Assembly (NCBI GenBank): GCA_016987375.1
Contig: PJRA01000160.1
Location: forward strand, 671,286-735,285
Origin: Brachionus koreanus
Lineage: Eukaryota; Rotifera; Eurotatoria; Ploima; Brachionidae
Reading direction: 5' to 3'
Length of the DNA: 64,000 nt
Position 1 is the stretch's first letter, and every line of letters starts with the position of its first letter. The translations under genes were made by a program, and so were the position numbers. Shown here one piece after another: positions 60,942 through 64,000 of this stretch. The notes under the pieces were generated by a model that did no database searches, was not told where the DNA came from, and was given only the letters and a program-made list of their open reading frames with translations.

Positions 60942-61196
60942 ATGTCTAGTTCAGTCAGCATTTTAGAAAATTATTTTAATAATACAAACCAAAATGTCGA
61001 AGCATTAGCAAAAAACAACAGTTTTAATACAACAAATAGACTTGCCAACAGCGATAAACATGTATACAACTGCAAACATAGAAAACAAGTGACAAAATTT
61101 AGGTATCTGATAACTAACATTTATAAGTCATCCGGTAGAACAACAGTCGCTGTATCACAAGTAAAAAAAGATTTTTTTAATTGTCAATTTAGTTAA
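60942..61196 (+). CDS. Small uncharacterised ORF, 84 residues
   Basis: Encodes 84 residues beginning MSSSVSILENYFNNTNQN and ending FFNCQFS; no family recognised. The N-terminal half is Asn/Ser-rich. The C-terminal half is basic and contains HVYNCKHRKQ and RYLITNIYKSSGRTT. There is no signal peptide or membrane segment. In favour of a real gene: base composition is less AT-rich than its flanks, TATAAA lies 40 bases upstream of the ATG, AATAAA hexamers follow at 61210 and 61257, and paired TTGCGCAA sites lie upstream. Against: short length and no known homologue. It could also be one exon of a larger gene. Confidence 0.4.
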   Translation: MSSSVSILENYFNNTNQNVEALAKNNSFNTTNRLANSDKHVYNCKHRKQVTKFRYLITNIYKSSGRTTVAVSQVKKDFFNCQFS

Positions 61197-61391
61197 ATTG
61201 ATGTCAAATAATAAAAAAAATGTTTTTTTTTGTGGTATTCTAACTAAATTTCTCAAAATAAAATGTTTATTTTTATCAAAATCTTTAACACTGCTCTTAA
61301 AAATTTTTAAAAATCAAAAACTCTTAAAAATTATTTTGGCTTAAAATTTTTTTAATTTATATAAAAAAAAATTGTAAAAGTAAATAAATAA
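61197..61391. other. Short spacer before tRNA-Asp
   Basis: AT-rich; holds poly(A)-type hexamers for the small ORF at 61210-61215 and 61257-61262. Confidence 0.4.
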
Positions 61392-61463
61392 TCCGTGATA
61401 GTATAGTGGTGAGTATCCCCGCCTGTCACGCGGGAGACCGGGGTTCAATTCCCCGTCACGGAG
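61392..61463 (+). tRNA. tRNA-Asp (GUC)
   Basis: A 72-base cloverleaf. The acceptor stem TCCGTGA pairs with TCACGGA, followed by discriminator G. A box TAGTATAGTGG; anticodon stem CCCGC/GCGGG with loop CTGTCAC and anticodon GTC at 61425-61427; T arm CGGGGTTCAATTCCCCG, containing the B box. It is intronless, has no encoded CCA, and is followed at once by a T run acting as RNA polymerase III terminator. All stems pair, so it should be functional. Confidence 0.97.
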
Positions 61464-61473
61464 TTTTTTTTAA
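61464..61473 (+). terminator. Pol III terminator of tRNA-Asp
   Basis: A run of eight or more T directly after the tRNA discriminator base. Confidence 0.75.
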
Positions 61474-61567
61474 GACAAAAATTTTTGAAAAGATTTATTG
61501 AAATTAAACTATCAATAACAATATCCAAAGCAAATTTAATTTATTTTGTTAATTCAATAATGAAAAG

Positions 61568-62044
61568 TTAATTTGAAAGATCTTTTAAAGTCACACCAAA
61601 TCGTTTCAAATAGCTAAGGGCTTCTTTATTGGTTGCGTTTAGGACAACTGAAGGTGCTTCACCCTCTTTAAAAGCTTGAACCCATCTAAATACACAAAGG
61701 CACCAGTTGTCACCATCTTTTAGACCAGGGAACCAGGATCTTGGTGTACTTAAATCGTTTCCTTTTGATTTAGTATATTCCAAAAACTTGTCATTTACCC
61801 TCGCACATACTAAATGAGTTCCTTGATCCCAGTAGTTTGTTTCACATTTACCAGTTCGTGTGAAACCAGTCATTGGCGAAATACTGCATATTTCTAGAGG
61901 TTCTTTAATTTAAAACCATAGATGATTAATTTATTAAAAATTAGAAAATAATTTATTTTTACCATTATTTACATTTTTTTGGCTCTTACAACTAGCAGTT
62001 ACAATAAATACTGCAGTTAAAATACATAAAAATTTGGATTCCAT
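61568..62044 (-). CDS. DUF2237-family small secreted protein
   Basis: Two exons, 61963-62044 and 61568-61902, give 138 residues. Exon 1 supplies a hydrophobic N-terminus (MESKFLCILTAVFIVTASC) that reads as a signal peptide. Exon 2 carries the DUF2237 domain, best known from bacterial proteins of unknown function. Visible matches are PLEICSISPMTGFTRTGKC, GTHLVCARV, FLEYTKSKGNDLSTP, FPGLKDGDNWCLCVFRW and APSVVLNATNKEAL. Several conserved Cys residues (CS, GKC, VCA, CLC) could bind metal or form disulfides. The biochemical role is not known, and I infer only secretion or ER entry. Few animal members are familiar to me, so old horizontal transfer is possible. The intron shows it is a resident eukaryotic gene and not contamination. 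Confidence 0.83.
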
Positions 62045-62410
62045 TTTTTGTTTCTGACTGTTACTTAACAAATAATAATATGCTTCCAACACAAATTATA
62101 TAATTTGATTTTGAATGTTTTAACATACTTAAATTTTATGTAATAGTTTTTTTTGTTGCATATTCTATAACTAAGTCTTTCATAAAAGATAGTTCATTCT
62201 GCACTGAAAATTCTTCATCAAAATTATAATAAATTGTAGAATTGATTAAAATTTTGTAACAAAAATTTTATCCACGTTTTTTTATTAATTAAAAAAATTG
62301 AACCAAAAATTAGAATTACCAATTTAATTCATTAGTTTCTTTAAAAGAATTTACAAAATAAACAGAAAAAAGGTTAAGACCTAAAGAGTAATTGTTGAAT
62401 TGAATTTACA
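62045..62410. other. Short intergenic spacer
   Basis: AT-rich spacer between the NF-YB stop and the DUF2237 start. It presumably holds the promoter of the latter. Nothing else was seen. Confidence 0.45.
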
Positions 62411-62950
62411 TCATTGAATTATTTGATTGTGATCATATTCTTGATTTTGTGTCAAACGACTCGTATCACATTTGACAGATTCGCGGTATTTTTGCAAATA
62501 AAGCTTCAATGGTTCAACGTAATTATCAAAACCTAGATTTGACATTGCGAATAAAATGTCCTCTCCATTAATGGTTTTTCTTTTTTCCAAAGAACAACGC
62601 TCTGCAGCTTCACTTGTTATAAAAGAAATGAATTCACTGACGCACTCTTGAACACATTCTTTAGCATCTTTTGCTATTTTTCCTCTTTCTGGGATGGCTT
62701 TTTTCATCAACTTTGCTACATTGGCAATCGGCAAAAATCGGTCTTGTTCCCTCAAAACGTGAGGCAATTCTTCATCATCACTGCCACCATGTCCTCCATT
62801 TTGGCCAGTCAAATGTCCCAAAGCTGCATATAAGTCGTTTCCGCCTTCTTCTCCTCCAATTGAGTGATGAGCATTTCCGTTCAAAACATTAGCTGAGAGC
62901 ACATCTTGTGAATCAGCATCGGCTCCATTACATTCATTCGGATTCATCAT
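62411..62950 (-). CDS. NFYB: NF-YB, CCAAT-binding factor beta subunit
   Basis: Histone-fold subunit of the NF-Y trimer that binds CCAAT boxes; 179 residues in one coding exon. The histone-fold core is at about 66-157 and nearly identical to vertebrate [92 protein letters not shown]. The N-terminus (1-65) is Gly/Asn/Asp-rich and includes GGEEGG and [10 protein letters not shown]. The C-terminal tail is short and Asn/Gln-rich, with little of the Gln/Ser-rich activation type. Two consecutive ATG codons open the frame and either could be used. A spliced 5' UTR exon farther upstream cannot be excluded. Confidence 0.95.
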   Translation of the reverse strand: MMNPNECNGADADSQDVLSANVLNGNAHHSIGGEEGGNDLYAALGHLTGQNGGHGGSDDEELPHVLREQDRFLPIANVAKLMKKAIPERGKIAKDAKECVQECVSEFISFITSEAAERCSLEKRKTINGEDILFAMSNLGFDNYVEPLKLYLQKYRESVKCDTSRLTQNQEYDHNQIIQ

Positions 62951-63801
62951 TCTAAATATCTAAATAATTAAAGCCTGTAAATTTATTAACTTAATGCTGT
63001 GTTAAGAGCATTCTATTTGAAAAAAAAAATCACTCCAACTAATCATTTTATTTAGATTGAGAAATACATCAAATTTTAAGAAAAAAAATTTTTTTTTTAT
63101 TTTTATTTAATTTTAACATTACATTTGTTCAAAAAAAAATTGAAACCGGACAAACCAACAACGATTATTAATTTTAGATTAATTAACTCCTTATATTTTT
63201 CCTTTGGAATAAGAAATAAAATATTTTGGTTTTAATTCATTTAATTTTTTCTAAAAATATATATCATTTGAATTTGCCAAAAAAATTATTTATTTTTAAA
63301 TTTAAATAAAAATCTTGAAAAATCATGCTTATTTTTAGAATGACATAGATTTATTTTGAACAAAAATGATCTATTTTAAACAACTTGATTTAAAAAAAAA
63401 TCCAAATAGATTATTTTAGATAAAATTTTTTTCCGAAATTTTCTCATTTCAGCAAGATATAATACAAAAAAAAGATTAGAAAATTAAATAAATTTAAATT
63501 AAAATAAAACACACATTGCTAACTGCAAAGTTCTATGTTTAAAAAGCAATACATTTTTCTAAGGCTTAGAACTTAGTCAATTTTTAAAGAATATTTAAAT
63601 ACTCAATAAATAAACACAATTAGGTCTTTAAAAAAATTATTATTTTTTTTTAAAACAAAGTGGATACCTAAAAAAATATTCTCTATTAGCACTAAAAAAA
63701 ATATTTAAATTACTTCTGATCAAAGACTTTTCAAATATTACTTTCTTTACTAAACAAATAAAATATTTTAGCCAAAATTAAGACAAAAAATAAATTGGAA
63801 C
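62951..63801. other. Intergenic, AT-rich
   Basis: About 850 bases between the 3' end of the partial edge gene and NF-YB. It would hold the NF-YB promoter. No structured element was recognised. Confidence 0.45.
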
Positions 63802-64000
63802 TCAAATACACAAGCATTTTTCCATCAGGCTCAAGCATTCGTTTAGCTTAATTCTGTTCGAATCAAGCCACTCATTTGGAATGAAAGGAAATCCACGATT
63901 TGTGCGAACAATTCCGAATATGTCCAACAAATGAGAAAAGTCGGCCGAGTGAAATACTTGCTGTAGCTCGAAAGTAAACGGCACAAGAGGCAAGCCCAGA
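63802..64000 (-). CDS. C-terminal fragment of an unidentified protein, cut by the window edge
   Basis: An open frame enters from beyond 64000 and ends at the TAA at 63802-63804. About 65 residues are visible, including LPLVPFTFELQQVFHSADFS, HLLDIFGIVRTNRGFPFIPN and a C-terminal LNECLSLMEKCLCI. No internal stop or splice site is needed. Codon use and composition are clearly coding, much less AT-rich than the flank. I do not recognise the family. The pattern of amphipathic helices around a conserved-looking GIVRTNRGFPFIP segment suggests a folded domain end. Confidence 0.6.
   Translation of the reverse strand, partial: LGLPLVPFTFELQQVFHSADFSHLLDIFGIVRTNRGFPFIPNEWLDSNRIKLNECLSLMEKCLCI

Overview
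The window is a piece of a very AT-rich animal nuclear genome. Genes are split by short GT-AG introns, many of about 45-60 bases, and separated by long A/T-rich spacers. Gene content (two collagen IV chains, Jun, a PITPNM/RdgB protein, PHF10, a lamin-like intermediate filament protein) shows a bilaterian. The intermediate filament protein carries a lamin tail domain but no CaaX box and looks like the protostome cytoplasmic type. Base composition would suit a monogonont rotifer, but that assignment is inference and is not proven by the sequence.

Layout: (1) 1-6605 holds an intronless jun gene on the minus strand with large flanks. (2) 6606-22266 holds two collagen type IV genes arranged head to head, an alpha2-like chain on minus (15 exons) and an alpha1-like chain on plus (14 exons), with about 2.4 kb between their start codons. 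Exon joins were worked out by hand from splice sites and reading phase, giving about 1773 and 1744 residues. (3) 22267-30032 is a long gene-poor spacer, followed by an intronless intermediate filament gene. (4) 33496-40768 holds a five-exon PITPNM gene on minus. (5) 43965-50228 holds three minus-strand housekeeping genes: YRDC (tRNA t6A synthesis), ALG11 (N-glycan precursor assembly) and eIF3h (translation initiation). (6) 52200-58606 holds a six-exon PHF10/BAF45a-type gene (SWI/SNF subunit) on plus. (7) The end holds a small unrecognised ORF, tRNA-Asp(GUC), a secreted DUF2237-family protein, NF-YB, and the 3' end of an unidentified gene running off the window.

The two collagen genes encode partner chains of one basement-membrane heterotrimer and probably share regulatory DNA. 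The remaining genes are mostly housekeeping or regulatory and show no common pathway. Non-coding structure includes a 214-bp TTAA-flanked inverted-repeat element that looks like a MITE, three other inverted-repeat or foldback elements, two tRNA-derived SINE-like fragments, one direct repeat shared by two introns of PHF10, and a few transcription-factor-site clusters. No bacterial-style system (operon, CRISPR, phage) is present.
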